Assembly: GCF_023503965.1 (NCBI RefSeq)
Contig: NZ_CP097298.1
Span: 2,954,501 to 3,018,500 of the forward strand
Length of the DNA: 64,000 bases
Direction of reading: 5' to 3'
From: Brevundimonas albigilva
GTDB lineage: Bacteria; Pseudomonadota; Alphaproteobacteria; Caulobacterales; Caulobacteraceae
In this document: in pieces, positions 63,811-64,000 of the stretch
Numbering within the stretch: the first letter of the stretch is position 1
Layout: each line of letters starts with the position of its first letter
Notes under the pieces: generated by a model
The model's database searches: none
Seen by the model: the letters and a program-made list of their open reading frames with translations, nothing else
Told to the model about the DNA's origin: nothing
Translations under genes and position numbers: made by a program

Positions 63811-64000
63811 TCAGTCCTTTGCGCAGAAATGGGCGTAGAGAACGGTCATGATCTCGACCGCCGCCGGATGGGCGATGAAATAGGTGAGGGTGCGATGGTC
63901 GCGACGGAAGTCGACCACGCCCTCGTCCTTCAGCTTCGACAGGTGCTGGGACATCGACGTGGGGGCCACGCCGGTCTCCTCGATCAGGGTCGAGACGTTC
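63811..64000 (-). CDS. ArsR-family regulator, 5' end outside the window
   Basis: The C-terminal 62 residues are present (stop TCA at 63811-63813). The frame gives NVSTLIEETGVAPTSMSQHLSKLKDEGVVDFRRDHRTLTYFIAHPAAVEIMTVLYAHFCAKD, a winged helix with the recognition helix SMSQHLSKLKDEGVV. The position upstream of a rhodanese and the Cys four residues from the end recall BigR/SqrR persulfide sensors, which use one Cys in the N-terminal part and one near the C-terminus. The first Cys cannot be checked here. Confidence 0.85.
   Translation of the reverse strand, partial: NVSTLIEETGVAPTSMSQHLSKLKDEGVVDFRRDHRTLTYFIAHPAAVEIMTVLYAHFCAKD

Overview
The window is very GC-rich (about 70%), densely coded on both strands, and reads as chromosome of an alphaproteobacterium of the Caulobacterales, most like Brevundimonas or a close relative. 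This rests on protein-level resemblance, on the alphaproteobacterial LexA box (GAAC-N7-GAAC) before imuA, and on the order suf operon - TfoX-like - GGDEF - RhlE-type helicase, which I recall from Caulobacter. There is no rRNA, tRNA, CRISPR array, IS element or prophage. The left edge cuts a DUF389 membrane protein and the right edge cuts an ArsR regulator.

Layout. 0-7.4 kb holds housekeeping genes: aroC, a J-like protein, pdxH, prfB with its programmed +1 frameshift, a bactofilin, bcp and tyrS. 7.4-14.8 kb holds a DOMON-like gene, namZ, a DUF6624-like protein, peroxide defence (ahpC-ahpF), a type II NADH dehydrogenase and a VapBC module. 14.8-23.1 kb holds an alpha/beta hydrolase and the iron-sulfur operon iscR - cysteine desulfurase - sufB - sufC - sufD - sufS - sufT - sufA - TfoX-like, with two unrelated palindromic repeats inside it. 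23-25.7 kb holds a GGDEF protein and the DEAD-box helicase. 25.9-39 kb is a DNA repair and mutagenesis region: imuA-imuB-dnaE2 under a LexA box, ku, ligD (split from ku by an MFS/aldo-keto reductase/LysR group) and a histone-H1-like protein. 39-44.5 kb holds prmA, an SDR, a long-form aminopeptidase P and a cyclic-nucleotide-binding/patatin protein. 44.6-51 kb is a caa3-type cytochrome oxidase cluster: CtaG-like assembly factor, cytochrome b561, two c-type cytochromes, a subunit II-cytochrome c fusion and a subunit I-III fusion. 51-54.7 kb holds a serralysin-type secreted metalloprotease facing a gene for its periplasmic inhibitor. 54.7-64 kb holds ettA, a secreted protein, a 2OG-Fe(II) oxygenase-like protein, a biotin-dependent carboxylase alpha subunit, DUF1489, a MATE transporter, metG and an ArsR-rhodanese pair.

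At least ten genes, including the conserved sufS, dnaE2 and ligD, are interrupted by single-base frameshifts, mostly a missing base in a short G or C run. I read these as sequencing or assembly errors and annotated the genes across them. Genuine biological structure includes the prfB recoding site, the LexA box over the imuA ribosome binding site, a palindrome before iscR, a drop in GC inside dnaE2, the protease-inhibitor pair, and the repeat whose right arm appears to supply the sufD ribosome binding site.
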